Source: a virus. From it: DNA of 33,349 nt. A program made the position numbers and the translations under genes. The stretch spans positions 1-33,349 of the IMG/VR virus record IMGVR_UViG_3300010373_001373. The stretch is one strand, 5' to 3'. Of the stretch, positions 1 to 8,158 are shown piece by piece. The notes under the pieces were generated by a model, which was not told the origin of the DNA, did not search any database, and worked only from the letters and a program-made list of their open reading frames with translations. Within the stretch, counting starts at the first letter, position 1. Each line of letters begins with the position of its first letter.

Positions 1-501
1 CGACCTAGCCGGCTTGGCCTTTTGGATATAGTAGACAATTTGGTCCCCACCACTTTCTGGTGCACACCACTTTGCCCACTTTCCACTGTTGCGTACAGAC
101 GGCCTTCGCGTCACGCTTACAAATTGAATATCCCAGGCCACGTATGAGCCGCATGGGCCGCCGGTCGTTGGTCCACTTGTCACTGCGCCGTTGTAAGTGA
201 ACGAGTTCAAGCCGTAGCCGGGTGTGCCGCCACTCAATACGGCGTTGATACCGATGGTGACCGTAGCGCCATTGACCGCGTAAATAACGCCTCCATATAT
301 GGTTCCACCAGAAACACCTGGGCCACCCTGAGAGACAGCGATCGGTGTCGGCGTTGGGGTTGGTGTCGGAGTGGGCGTCGGCGTCGGCGTTGGGGTAGGA
401 GTTGGTGTCGGTGTCGGCGTGGGCGTAGGTGTCGGGGTTGGTGTAGGTGTTGATGCCTGCGCCAACAATACTGCTACAAGATTTGCTGGAACCGTCATCA
501 T
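1..501 (-). CDS. Thr-Pro repeat linker protein, tail-tip region (partial, runs off the window)
   Basis: An open frame starts at an ATG at 501 and continues without a stop to base 1, giving 167 residues of an incomplete protein. The start overlaps the stop of the upstream fibre gene as ATGA (498-501), so the two are probably translationally coupled. The order is a short hydrophobic N-terminus (MMTVPANLVAVLLAQAS), 18 consecutive Thr-Pro dipeptides (residues 18-53), then a Gly/Ser/Thr-rich part with IYGGVIYAVNG and, further on, KWAKWCAPESGGDQIVYY. The Thr-Pro stretch should form an extended, rigid linker. I do not recognise the domain after it. Position after the fibre genes suggests a tail-fibre accessory, a tip protein or a surface adhesin, but this is inference. 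The N-terminus could be a weak signal peptide, though it lacks the usual basic residues. Confidence 0.7.
   Translation of the reverse strand, partial: MMTVPANLVAVLLAQASTPTPTPTPTPTPTPTPTPTPTPTPTPTPTPTPTPTPIAVSQGGPGVSGGTIYGGVIYAVNGATVTIGINAVLSGGTPGYGLNSFTYNGAVTSGPTTGGPCGSYVAWDIQFVSVTRRPSVRNSGKWAKWCAPESGGDQIVYYIQKAKPARS
343..450 (-). repeat. 18 x Thr-Pro coding repeat (degenerate 6-bp unit)
   Basis: These 108 bases encode 18 uninterrupted Thr-Pro pairs. The third codon positions vary freely (ACA, ACC, ACG, ACT with CCT, CCA, CCG, CCC), so the DNA is not an exact tandem repeat. That pattern points to selection on the protein repeat rather than recent replication slippage. Confidence 0.9.
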
Positions 502-1532
502 GCCACCTTCGGTATGGCGCTAAGCTGGACCTTCAAATTCGACGTTACGTAATACGCCAGCAAATCGGTTCCGTTCGGGCCGGCCGCCAGGTTCGGCTTC
601 GACCCATTCGCGCCGATATAGGCATTTCCGAATGAGCTGATTGTGAAGTTACCTGTATTGTTTTGCGTGCACTCAATGACCCCAGATTGCCCGGCAACGA
701 GATGGGTTGGGTTTGCTAAGGCGAAATTCGAGGTGATCGGGCTGATCGTGAAGTTGTTCGCACCCGAGAAGTCCGGCGTGATAGTGGGACCGAATGTGAT
801 CGGCACTGGCGTGCCGCTCTGGCCCTTCGTCCAGGCCTGCGTCGCGCCGAGCTGCGCATAACCAGCGAGCGCCGCCAGAATAGTCTGCAGGTTCTGGGTC
901 AGGAAAGGCGCGCCTGCTGCTTGGGCAATGTTGGCGCCCGAGATACCGGTTTGGCCATAGGCGACCGTCACAACCCAGAGGCCGACAAATCCGGCGTCCG
1001 CTGAGGGAGTTACCTGGCTACCCGTGGCGGCAGCTGCGCCGGCTTTCACTTGCAACAGGCAAGTGCCATGTCGTTCTGTCGGCAATGGCGCCCCCGAGTT
1101 GTTCTGACCACTGAATGGCTGGCTCGGATTGGCTGAATTGTAAAAGGGCAGCACGACGCTGTTCGCATCGACTTCCTGGAATTCGGCTTCGATCAGGTAA
1201 TTGATCGAGAAGCCGACAGTGGTCGGTGCCGGGCAAGAAAGATTTGCCGTGCCCAACACAATGCCCTGCTTCAGGATCTGGTCCGTCGTGTTCGCAGGCA
1301 GCACGCCGTAGGCCGTCGCATCGACCGGTGCCATGCTGTAGATTTCGCCCTGGCCGACATTGACTGTCAACGTGTTGGGTGATGTCGGCGTGCAAGCAAA
1401 TCCATTGACACAAGTCGAGGTGCCAAGCATCGCGGCGGCGAGCTTGGAGAACGCGATCATGGTGTGGCGGAAGCCGAACAAGATGTCCGTACTGCGCACC
1501 TGTTCGGCGGTGTAGATGATTGGGCGGTACAT
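498..1532 (-). CDS. Tail fibre-like protein
   Basis: This 344-residue protein starts at an ATG at 1532 with a good GAGGAA ribosome-binding site two bases upstream. The N-terminus (MYRPIIYTAEQVRSTDILFGFRHT) looks like a conserved attachment segment. The middle and C-terminus are low-charge and rich in Gly, Asn, Thr and Ser (for example TITPDFSGANNFTISPITSN and GPNGTDLLAYYV), as is usual for beta-rich phage fibre shafts and tips. It follows the gpI-like gene, which is the usual place for a fibre (P2 order I-H). It should be displayed at the baseplate and contact the host surface. A terminator-like hairpin lies just upstream. The exact receptor-binding role is inferred from position and composition only. 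Confidence 0.75.
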   Translation of the reverse strand: MYRPIIYTAEQVRSTDILFGFRHTMIAFSKLAAAMLGTSTCVNGFACTPTSPNTLTVNVGQGEIYSMAPVDATAYGVLPANTTDQILKQGIVLGTANLSCPAPTTVGFSINYLIEAEFQEVDANSVVLPFYNSANPSQPFSGQNNSGAPLPTERHGTCLLQVKAGAAAATGSQVTPSADAGFVGLWVVTVAYGQTGISGANIAQAAGAPFLTQNLQTILAALAGYAQLGATQAWTKGQSGTPVPITFGPTITPDFSGANNFTISPITSNFALANPTHLVAGQSGVIECTQNNTGNFTISSFGNAYIGANGSKPNLAAGPNGTDLLAYYVTSNLKVQLSAIPKVA

Positions 1533-1546
1533 GGTTCCTCGGCAAT

Positions 1547-1570
1547 AAAAAAGGCCGCACTAGGCGGCCT
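1547..1570 (-). terminator. Terminator-like hairpin just upstream of the fibre gene
   Basis: Read on the minus strand, a perfect 7-bp stem AGGCCGC/GCGGCCT with a 5-base loop is followed by six T. Only six bases separate the T-run from the GAGGAA ribosome-binding site of the fibre gene at 1532, so no ordinary promoter fits between them. It may act as an attenuator within the late transcript rather than a simple operon end. Confidence 0.8.
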
Positions 1571-1588
1571 CAATGGGCAATGTGTTGA

Positions 1589-2329
1589 TTAGGGTGATAC
1601 AGGGTTGTCCGCGATTCGGAGCCAGACGACGGTGCCAAGCGCTCGAGTGGTTTCGACAGCGGCTGTGATCGCCGCATCCGAGATACTTCCTTGTTCAGGG
1701 TCTGAGTAGTAGCCGCTTACGTCCTGCCATTCGCGCACGGTGTCATACTCACCGAGTGAGACAACGCCCACCGATGGCCGGTATGCCGTCACGAACGATT
1801 GATAAGGTAACGGGTCACCCCAGGCGCCAGTGCAGTCGAAGAACGCGCTGCTGTCATAGCCGCCGGAATCGAGGATGTTGCTTGGCTCGAAAACGGCAGG
1901 AGCTCGACCGGTCAAGATCGTCAGCACCCTGATCATGTCGGCGCGCGTCGGCCCCTTCACAAACAAGTTGGCCAGGATCCGGTTGCGAAAGCTGGCATCG
2001 CTTTCCTGCGTCAACCGAGGCAACAGAGCACCGAAATAGTCGAGCGATACGATGTCAAGGAATCCGTCAATCGCGGTCTTGATGCGCATCTGCAGCACCG
2101 CATACTGAATCAGTGCCCAGTTCATCGCCAGGGCCAAGGACGAGCCCTGTAACGTCGCGTCGAAGTTCGGCGAAGACGTGAACCAAGAGCGCGGAATCAG
2201 CGCCTTTAGCCGGTTGAACATGTCGCCCTGGCTGCCAATGGCCGGCGCAACCGGAAACTGCGCGGCGTCATCCCAGGTCGACGTGCCGTTGTCAAAGACG
2301 GATTGGCCGTCGTCGTAATTCAGTGGCAT
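1589..2329 (-). CDS. Baseplate/tail protein, gpI-like (DUF2612 type)
   Basis: A 246-residue protein with an AGGAAG ribosome-binding site in front of the ATG at 2329. The central part (QYAVLQMRIKTAIDGFLDIV, SLDYFGALLPRL, ESDASFRNRILANLFVKGPTR) is typical of the DUF2612/gpI-like baseplate proteins of contractile-tail phages, in which a GxxLD..A..FG..L.R...ESD..FR..I pattern recurs. In P2 the gpI protein sits at the baseplate edge between the J wedge protein and the tail fibre. Here it is separated from J by two genes carrying signal peptides, which is not the usual order. The C-terminus (TRALGTVVWLRIADN) is ordinary for the family. Family assignment is from motif recognition. Confidence 0.75.
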   Translation of the reverse strand: MPLNYDDGQSVFDNGTSTWDDAAQFPVAPAIGSQGDMFNRLKALIPRSWFTSSPNFDATLQGSSLALAMNWALIQYAVLQMRIKTAIDGFLDIVSLDYFGALLPRLTQESDASFRNRILANLFVKGPTRADMIRVLTILTGRAPAVFEPSNILDSGGYDSSAFFDCTGAWGDPLPYQSFVTAYRPSVGVVSLGEYDTVREWQDVSGYYSDPEQGSISDAAITAAVETTRALGTVVWLRIADNPVSP

Positions 2330-2338
2330 ACCGTCTTC

Positions 2339-2923
2339 CTACGGAATGGTCGCTGCAGCCGCCGGCCAGGACGCCGCGCCGCCAGAAACCAATGTCGAAG
2401 CCGTCAACTGCAACTGGTAGACGTAGTTGCGCACGGCGTCGGCGAAGGCAAGAAACTGCGCTGGTGTCATTTCGTGAGCAACACTTTGAGCGTCAAGCCA
2501 CTGGATGGTGGTTCCGCCATTCGGAAAGCCCTGGCCAGCTCCGATACTTGACGCAATCGAAGTGATGTTCAACTGCGCCACCGGGCCGATCGAATACACA
2601 CCATTAAGCGCTGGCGTAGAGGTCGAGGTGATCGTCAGTCCGGCAGCGAGCGCCGTGGCGTAAGCCTGTTCGGGCGTCGGCGCCGGGTTGAGATAGAGCT
2701 GAATCCGCGTATCGGTCATCCACATGACCGTGCAGCAGTTCGTCGGCACCGGGCTCGGCGGCGCATTGTTCCAAAACCCGACGACGTTACCGCTGGTATC
2801 TGTCGCAGCCCAAACCTGTTGCGCACTTGCGGGCTGCCCCAATACTAGAACTACCAGGACGATAGCTACGGCAAGCCAAATACCGGTGCCATGACAGTAA
2901 ATAAAATCCGAGAGTTTCTTCAT
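2339..2923 (-). CDS. DUF4376-like fibre-associated protein with signal peptide
   Basis: A 194-residue protein; the ATG at 2923 has a GAGG ribosome-binding site six bases upstream, so the signal-bearing start is well supported. Residues 1-34 look like a long Sec signal peptide: basic start (MKK), a hydrophobic core (IWLAVAIVLVVLVLG) and a PASA/QQ cleavage site. After this comes QVWAATDTSGNVVGFWNN, often seen in tail-fibre-assembly-type proteins, and a C-terminal part (LNGVYSIGPVAQLNITSIA, FPNGGTTIQWLDAQ, FLAFADAVRNYVYQLQL) that matches the DUF4376 pattern. DUF4376 proteins usually sit next to phage fibres and are thought to be fibre-assembly or tip components. A signal peptide is unexpected for a protein assembled in the cytoplasm. 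It is not clear whether the peptide is used for export or as a hydrophobic anchor. Confidence 0.75.
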   Translation of the reverse strand: MKKLSDFIYCHGTGIWLAVAIVLVVLVLGQPASAQQVWAATDTSGNVVGFWNNAPPSPVPTNCCTVMWMTDTRIQLYLNPAPTPEQAYATALAAGLTITSTSTPALNGVYSIGPVAQLNITSIASSIGAGQGFPNGGTTIQWLDAQSVAHEMTPAQFLAFADAVRNYVYQLQLTASTLVSGGAASWPAAAATIP

Positions 2924-2931
2924 GGATTGCC

Positions 2932-4959
2932 TCAGAAGTTGCTGGCGATATGCGGGTTGATATAGCCGAGCGTGATCATCGCGCAGGTATTGCTACTGGT
3001 GCTTCCCAGATACGCTAGTTGCCCGGAAGTGTTTGTCGTCGTCTGAATTTGAACTGCCGTCTGCGTGGCCGTTGCGTTCAGGTACAAATGCATGTCGGAA
3101 ATCGAGCCCGTCCCACCATTGGCGTAAAAGTCACAGGTACCACCAACAGTGCCGCCTGATACGCGGACCTGCTGAATCGGAAATACCACGACACCAGAAG
3201 GAACGGAAGCTGTGTAGGCGGTCTGAGTCGTGTTGTTGGTGGAAGCGTCAGTGATGGGGCTTCCGTAAAAAACTTTCTGTCCGAATTGATAGAACGTGGC
3301 GATGTTCGTATTGGCGCCCTGGGTGCGAAAGTCGCCGATATATCGGTAGTTCGTCGTGCAGGCCGGTGCGTTCGCTGCTGTAATCGATGTGTCGAAATAG
3401 ACATCGACTGACCCACTGCAGAGGATCGCGAACACATGGTAGTTAGTGTTTGCAGTGATGGTCAGGCCGGTGCCCATGCCGGCGTTACCGGTGCCAGCGA
3501 CGAACGTGCCGGTCGTTGTTTTCTTCCACGCGGAACTGAGTTGGATATTGACCGAGTTGGTACTGTCTGCCGCCAGCCCAGTTGCGATGTCAAGAACCGT
3601 CGTGGCCGTGGTCGTGTCGTTGGACAGCCCAAAACCGTTGATATAGCCGTTGACGATGGCGGTAGGAGGCGCCCAGGTGCCGTCACCGCGCCAGAAGGTC
3701 GATGTAGATGCGCTTGTTCCGCTATTCAGGTGCGAGACCGTCAAGTTGCCAGTGACGCCCGTTGAAAGCGGCAGACCAGTCGCGTTCGTCAATGTTCCAC
3801 TCGAAGGCGTACCCAACGCGCCGCCATTCACAACAGGCGCGCCAGCAGACCCGACCGCTATTCCCAGCGCCGTGCCGACGCCAGTGCCGAGGCCCGATAG
3901 GCCGGTGCTGACCGGCACCCCGGTAATGTTGGCACCACCGATGGTTGGATTCGTCGGGATCGAGATCGTGGTGGTGCCAGGCGAGCTCGTTACCGTGATC
4001 TGGCTCGCGGTGCCGGCGATAACCGGGTCAAAGGTGTACCACTGCAAGGTGCCGGAATTCTGCACCGTGTAGACGGCGCCAACAGGTACCGACACTGCCG
4101 CATTGGCAGCACCACCGTCAATTGCCGCGCCGCTGTTCGGGTAGACCAAGAGTGGATTTGCGCCGCTGTTCTTGATGGAGACAGAGGCACCAGACCCGGC
4201 CGGGGTGGGCAAGATCACGCCAGAACCGGAAGCGACGGTCGTGACAACGTTGTAGGCGGAGGTCAGCGCTGTCGCTGTGCCCTGCGTTGTGCCAGCGGCC
4301 AATACGGTGGGACTGGTCGAGCCATACTGCAAGCCAGTGAATGTCGGCGTGGTGATGGTCGGGGACGTGGATTCCACCACATTGCCGGTGCCGGTAGTGT
4401 TGACCCCGCTGATCGAGGTGCCGTTACCTTGCAAAATGCCCGTTACCGTCGTCGAAAGCGTGATCACGGGAGAGCTATTCGGAGCGGCAACGGTGCCGGC
4501 CAAGCCATTCGCTGTGGCTACCGATACGTTGGTGACCGAGCCGATAGGTGCTGTCGCCCAGGTGCAATCGCCACGCAGCAGTTGGGTAGGATCGTTGGGG
4601 GGCGTGGGCACACCGCCGCTGGTGTTGGCATTACACGGCGTCAGCACCCACTGATGGGTATTCGCGTTCAATCCACCCAATATCACCCACTGCGCGCCGT
4701 CGTATTCCTCAAGGTAGTACGGGACCGTCGACGTGTTGAGCCAGAGCTGGCCAGGCACCGGCAGAAGCGGAGAGGTGGGCCCGGCGTTTTGCTGAATCAG
4801 GGCATTGATGTCGTTGTAGGCCGCCAGGAAGTTTGTGCGGATCGGTCCCGACGCAATCTGTGCTCCCTGTTGAGGAACGAGGGGATTGATCGACGAACCA
4901 GCGCCATAGGCGAACGACGACAGCGCCAGCAGTGCGGCGCAGATAAAGCGTTTGAACAT
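2932..4959 (-). CDS. Large tail fibre-like protein with signal peptide
   Basis: This is a 675-residue protein. The ATG at 4959 is preceded by an AGAGGG ribosome-binding site, so translation should begin at the signal peptide. Residues 1-20 ([20 protein letters not shown]) show a basic start, hydrophobic core and small residues near the cleavage point. The rest is Gly/Thr/Ser/Asn-rich and beta-prone with repeated fibre-like phrases ([51 protein letters not shown]). Such phrases are common in fibre proteins of prophages. Several Cys residues near the C-terminus ([41 protein letters not shown]) would allow disulphides if the protein is exported. It lies directly after the baseplate J gene. Host-surface binding is the likely role; periplasmic or cell-surface location is a possibility raised by the signal peptide. 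Confidence 0.8.
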   Translation of the reverse strand: MFKRFICAALLALSSFAYGAGSSINPLVPQQGAQIASGPIRTNFLAAYNDINALIQQNAGPTSPLLPVPGQLWLNTSTVPYYLEEYDGAQWVILGGLNANTHQWVLTPCNANTSGGVPTPPNDPTQLLRGDCTWATAPIGSVTNVSVATANGLAGTVAAPNSSPVITLSTTVTGILQGNGTSISGVNTTGTGNVVESTSPTITTPTFTGLQYGSTSPTVLAAGTTQGTATALTSAYNVVTTVASGSGVILPTPAGSGASVSIKNSGANPLLVYPNSGAAIDGGAANAAVSVPVGAVYTVQNSGTLQWYTFDPVIAGTASQITVTSSPGTTTISIPTNPTIGGANITGVPVSTGLSGLGTGVGTALGIAVGSAGAPVVNGGALGTPSSGTLTNATGLPLSTGVTGNLTVSHLNSGTSASTSTFWRGDGTWAPPTAIVNGYINGFGLSNDTTTATTVLDIATGLAADSTNSVNIQLSSAWKKTTTGTFVAGTGNAGMGTGLTITANTNYHVFAILCSGSVDVYFDTSITAANAPACTTNYRYIGDFRTQGANTNIATFYQFGQKVFYGSPITDASTNNTTQTAYTASVPSGVVVFPIQQVRVSGGTVGGTCDFYANGGTGSISDMHLYLNATATQTAVQIQTTTNTSGQLAYLGSTSSNTCAMITLGYINPHIASNF

Positions 4960-4968
4960 GAAACCCTC

Positions 4969-6078
4969 TTAATTGACAGTAACCGTGCCGGGCACGATCA
5001 CCTGTTGACTTGTGACTGTAAGATCGCTGGTGCCGCCATTGAGCAGCATCGCCGTCACTTCCTGCACTCCTTGCACGCCGTAGGCGACGGCATAGAGTTG
5101 CGACCAGTAGAGCGACTGCCCGAGCGGTATCGCGGCGATGAAGTTCTGTATCGCGGTGGTGATGGCCGCGACGATTTGCGCATGGGTGTACCCTGATGCG
5201 GCCACGGCCGTCATTGATACCGTTGCAGTTTCAGGCGTTGCTGCAAATACCCCGAAGGTCACACTCAGTGGCCGGATTGCATCGATAGCGGTGTAGGCGG
5301 CGGCCAGGTCACCGGAAGTGCCGGGGTTGATGACCACATAGAAGTAACCCAACTGCGTGCCGCCGGCGTAGGCCTGGTTTTCGGTCAGGCTGTATTGCAG
5401 GCCCAGCTGCAGGTTGGCGATGGCGGATGCCACAGCAGCCTTTGTGCCCTCTTTCAGCCCCGAAATGAAGAGCTGGAAGCGCGTTTTGAGCGCCGCGTCG
5501 CTCTCCTGGTCAATGCCGTTGGCATACGGCAGCGCGTTGTTCACCGTGTCTACGTTCGGCACGCTCCCGGTTATCACGGTGATTGTGCTGGCGTTCACAT
5601 TGCCCTGGCTGCCGGCGTTCACCGCCTGCACCGAAGCGGTGATGGAGCTTGTATTGACCGGGATGACGTATTCGTTCGTCGATGCGTTGAACGCCGATTG
5701 TGTGGTGTCGGAGATCACCAGGAACTGCTGCGTCCCATCGGCCGTCGCCAACTGCGTGCCGACCGGGATATAGGCAATCTGGGTGCTGGAGAAGCGCGCG
5801 AAGGTCACAGCACCGGTCGACGGGATTGCAGCCTCTCGAATCAGGCCGAAGTCGGCCACAAAACTATCGACGTCAGAACCAGATGCTGTCGACAGGCGCG
5901 TGGCGGCCAAGAACTGCAGCACCAACGATTGCAGCCACATCGACACGCCTGCCGCTGCTTGGGCCCGGGCCAGCTCGAGGGAGCCGCGGGCGAAGCTCAA
6001 TACCGTCGAGCAGGCAGCCTGGATCGCCGCGACCTGCTGCTGTACCAGGGCTGAGAAGGATTGCGTGTTGAGCGCCAT
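4969..6078 (-). CDS. Baseplate J-like wedge protein
   Basis: A 369-residue protein of the baseplate J family. Its features include an N-terminal helical part with VDSFVADFGLIREAAIPSTGAV, the GTQLATADGTQQF segment, then NVNASTITVITGSVPNVDTVNN followed by ALPYANGIDQESDAALKTRF. The last is the conserved G.D.ESD..L..R signature of J/gp47-type proteins. J proteins form the wedge that surrounds the central hub and drives baseplate change at contraction. The start codon directly follows the stop of the W/gp25 gene (TAAATG), so the two are coupled. The C-terminal part (VQEVTAMLLNGGTSDLTVTSQQVIVPG) is also typical. The next gene in the operon is not gpI but a fibre-like gene, which is unusual. Confidence 0.88.
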   Translation of the reverse strand: MALNTQSFSALVQQQVAAIQAACSTVLSFARGSLELARAQAAAGVSMWLQSLVLQFLAATRLSTASGSDVDSFVADFGLIREAAIPSTGAVTFARFSSTQIAYIPVGTQLATADGTQQFLVISDTTQSAFNASTNEYVIPVNTSSITASVQAVNAGSQGNVNASTITVITGSVPNVDTVNNALPYANGIDQESDAALKTRFQLFISGLKEGTKAAVASAIANLQLGLQYSLTENQAYAGGTQLGYFYVVINPGTSGDLAAAYTAIDAIRPLSVTFGVFAATPETATVSMTAVAASGYTHAQIVAAITTAIQNFIAAIPLGQSLYWSQLYAVAYGVQGVQEVTAMLLNGGTSDLTVTSQQVIVPGTVTVN

Positions 6079-6453
6079 TTATTGACCCGGAATATTCAAG
6101 GTGACCGGCCTGCCGGTCGGTGCATAGACATACGTGATTTGCGCTGCAACGAAGCCGGCCAGGTCATTGGTGAAGGTAACGATGGGCGCAGGTTGCTGCT
6201 GCACATCGGGCTGCTTCGCCGCAACGGAAATGATTCCGGCCTTGATCTCTGCAAAGACATCAGGCGTCAGTGCCTGCCCGACGCGCTGGCCGAGGCCGAG
6301 CCCATACGTTTGGTCCCAGACATAGTCACCAGGTGGCGTCAGGCATTCGCGCACAATGCTTTGGTTGATCTCATCGATTGCTGAAACGGACGCATCGTCG
6401 CCGGCGGCCGTGAACTGGATGTCCAGCCCCCACCAATGAAACTCTCCTGCCAT
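6079..6453 (-). CDS. Baseplate wedge protein, gp25/gpW-like
   Basis: This 124-residue protein has the size and placement of T4 gp25 / P2 gpW, lying between the spike and J genes. The segment SAIDEINQSIVRECLTPPGD followed by YGLGLGQRVGQALTPDVFAEIK matches the family pattern of a helix, a GERV/Y.PGYG-type turn and a second helix. The ATG at 6453 has AGGA seven bases upstream. The protein would join wedge to tube or sheath initiation and act early in baseplate assembly. Assignment rests on motif and gene order (V-W-J). Confidence 0.78.
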   Translation of the reverse strand: MAGEFHWWGLDIQFTAAGDDASVSAIDEINQSIVRECLTPPGDYVWDQTYGLGLGQRVGQALTPDVFAEIKAGIISVAAKQPDVQQQPAPIVTFTNDLAGFVAAQITYVYAPTGRPVTLNIPGQ

Positions 6454-6461
6454 GTCGATTC

Positions 6462-7040
6462 CTAGTTCGGTGCTGAGGTGGTACCGCCGCCGCTTGGCGC
6501 AGTGTGTGTATGGCCTTTGAAGCTCTTGCCGTCGCCAACCACGTCGGTCTGACCAGTGACAGTGCCGCTTGCTGTGGCATTCCCATTCACCTGCACGTTG
6601 CCGTCAACCTCGAAGTTCCCTACTTGTTTGAGCAGCGGCGTCGTTGAAGTGATGCCGCCCGTGGCACCGAGTGTGATCGTGGTGTCGTTGTTCAGACGCA
6701 CATATGAGCCTTTGCTGTCAACAACAGCGAACTGCCCTGCCGTGATGGGCGGCGGTTGCATGGAGTCGTTGAACATCATGCCGCCCACAATCGTGGCCTG
6801 CAGCGACCCGTCGATGAAATGCAGCATCACCTGCTCACCACCATTCGGACCAAAGACCATGCCGAAATTCGGGCCCACCCATGGCGCTGTCAGCGGCACG
6901 AAGCCAGTCTCTGTTCCTTCCGGCTGGATCAGCACTTTCACCGTGTAATTTTGCGGGTTGAACGACGAAATCACGCCATATCGGCCCACGAAGAAGCTAG
7001 ACAGGAACTCGGAGCAAATCCGTTTGATGTGGTCGATCAT
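6462..7040 (-). CDS. Baseplate central spike protein, gpV-like
   Basis: A 192-residue gpV-like spike. Residues of about 15-95 form the OB-fold part (GVISSFNPQNYTVKVLIQPEG, then APWVGPNFGMVFGPNGGEQV). A beta-helical stalk follows (TTITLGATGGITSTTP, FEVDGNVQVNGNATASGTV). The C-terminus carries FKGHTHTAPSGGGTTSAPN. A His-x-His (H177, H179 here) near the tip is the motif that binds iron in the membrane-piercing apex of P2-type spikes. The protein would sit at the tube tip and puncture the outer membrane on contraction. It overlaps the hub gene by 4 bases (ATGA at 7037-7040). Confidence 0.88.
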   Translation of the reverse strand: MIDHIKRICSEFLSSFFVGRYGVISSFNPQNYTVKVLIQPEGTETGFVPLTAPWVGPNFGMVFGPNGGEQVMLHFIDGSLQATIVGGMMFNDSMQPPPITAGQFAVVDSKGSYVRLNNDTTITLGATGGITSTTPLLKQVGNFEVDGNVQVNGNATASGTVTGQTDVVGDGKSFKGHTHTAPSGGGTTSAPN

Positions 7041-8158
7041 GAGAGCGTCACAGCCTGTTGGGTCGGCGCCGTTCTGGCCGACATCGTCATCAAGTAGCCG
7101 CGGCGGTCGAAGGTGCGGCTGATTCGCGCGAGCTGGTACGTGGTGTCAAAGTCGGTGTTCGTGCCACCCACCACCACCGGTGTCCAGGGAAAGGTCACAG
7201 TGTCCCCTGGCGTCGTTGCTTCGAGCCGGTACTCGTGCTGGCTGATCTGCGCAAGCAATGTGTCCGCTTTCTGCTGGCACTGCGCTTGGGTCAACCCATG
7301 AAACACGTAGTCGTATTCCTGCTTCGTCTGCGCGGTCTTTGAGCTCTTCTCGATGTTCTTCAGCGTCCGGGTAGCTTTGGCCGTCGCTGAATAGGCTGCG
7401 TTCTTTGCCCCGTGGAAGCTGCGAACGCGCACGATCACATCCCCCGAGATCGTCAGGTCGTGGATGAATTCCATGCGCTCGACGTTGATGGTCGGCCACG
7501 CGTTGTCTTCGTCCGGCGGCGAATACTGGATCTTGTACGGCGCGTCCGACACCGAGGTGCCAAATTCGCCAAAATACAGCTGCCGCCCAAGCACGAAGCA
7601 TTGCAATCCCTCGTGCTGGGCCAAGTAAGTCATGAGCTTCCACAGGGTCGTGGATTGCTGCATCTGCACGTGATCGAGGCTGTAATAGTTGCCAACTAGC
7701 TCGGAGGTGTTCTTGATGTTCAACTGCGTGAACTGCGGATATTGCTTGGCCAGCTGCGTCACGATGGCGCTTGCCGTCATGTTGGCAAATTTCTTGTCCG
7801 TCTTGTTGTCGATGAACAGCGACGTCAGGTCTCGCCCGGCCAGCGTAACGGTCGATGTTCCTGGGTCGAGGCGTATTTCGTCGCACCGCACCGTCATCAT
7901 CAGTGTCAGATCGGAAACAGAGTAGTTTTCCGGGTCCTTGGGGAATCCGATGTAGACGTCGATCAGGACCTCGGTCTGCTGCACCCAGAACGGCCATGCC
8001 GACCAAGCAATTGGCATGCGCACTGTCAGCGTGCCGGCCTCGAACACGCCGTTGTGCTGCATCTCGAACGATTCCCACTGCATCTGCGTGCCGCCAACGA
8101 GCAGGATCGCCCGCGGCGCGCGCGTGACGCCCGCCGTTGGTATGTCGTTGACGCTCAT
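7037..8158 (-). CDS. Baseplate hub protein (gpD/gp27-like)
   Basis: This 373-residue protein has the length and place of P2 gpD-type hubs, directly upstream of the spike gene. Recognisable parts are VTLAGRDLTSLFIDNK, a stretch common in late-control/hub proteins, KQYPQFTQLNIKNT, and a region with LWKLMTYLAQHEGLQCFVLGRQLYFGE, in which an aromatic-rich helix and hairpin recur in hub families. The C-terminus (YQLARISRTFDRRGYLMTMSAR) also fits. The hub forms a ring that connects tube to spike. Both ends are coupled by ATGA overlaps to neighbours (8155-8158 and 7037-7040). Confidence 0.8.
   Translation of the reverse strand: MSVNDIPTAGVTRAPRAILLVGGTQMQWESFEMQHNGVFEAGTLTVRMPIAWSAWPFWVQQTEVLIDVYIGFPKDPENYSVSDLTLMMTVRCDEIRLDPGTSTVTLAGRDLTSLFIDNKTDKKFANMTASAIVTQLAKQYPQFTQLNIKNTSELVGNYYSLDHVQMQQSTTLWKLMTYLAQHEGLQCFVLGRQLYFGEFGTSVSDAPYKIQYSPPDEDNAWPTINVERMEFIHDLTISGDVIVRVRSFHGAKNAAYSATAKATRTLKNIEKSSKTAQTKQEYDYVFHGLTQAQCQQKADTLLAQISQHEYRLEATTPGDTVTFPWTPVVVGGTNTDFDTTYQLARISRTFDRRGYLMTMSARTAPTQQAVTLS

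Noticed and set aside
343-450. Tandem repeat considered as a CRISPR array or microsatellite.
   Set aside because: It is a coding Thr-Pro repeat with varying codons, no spacers and no palindromic repeats.
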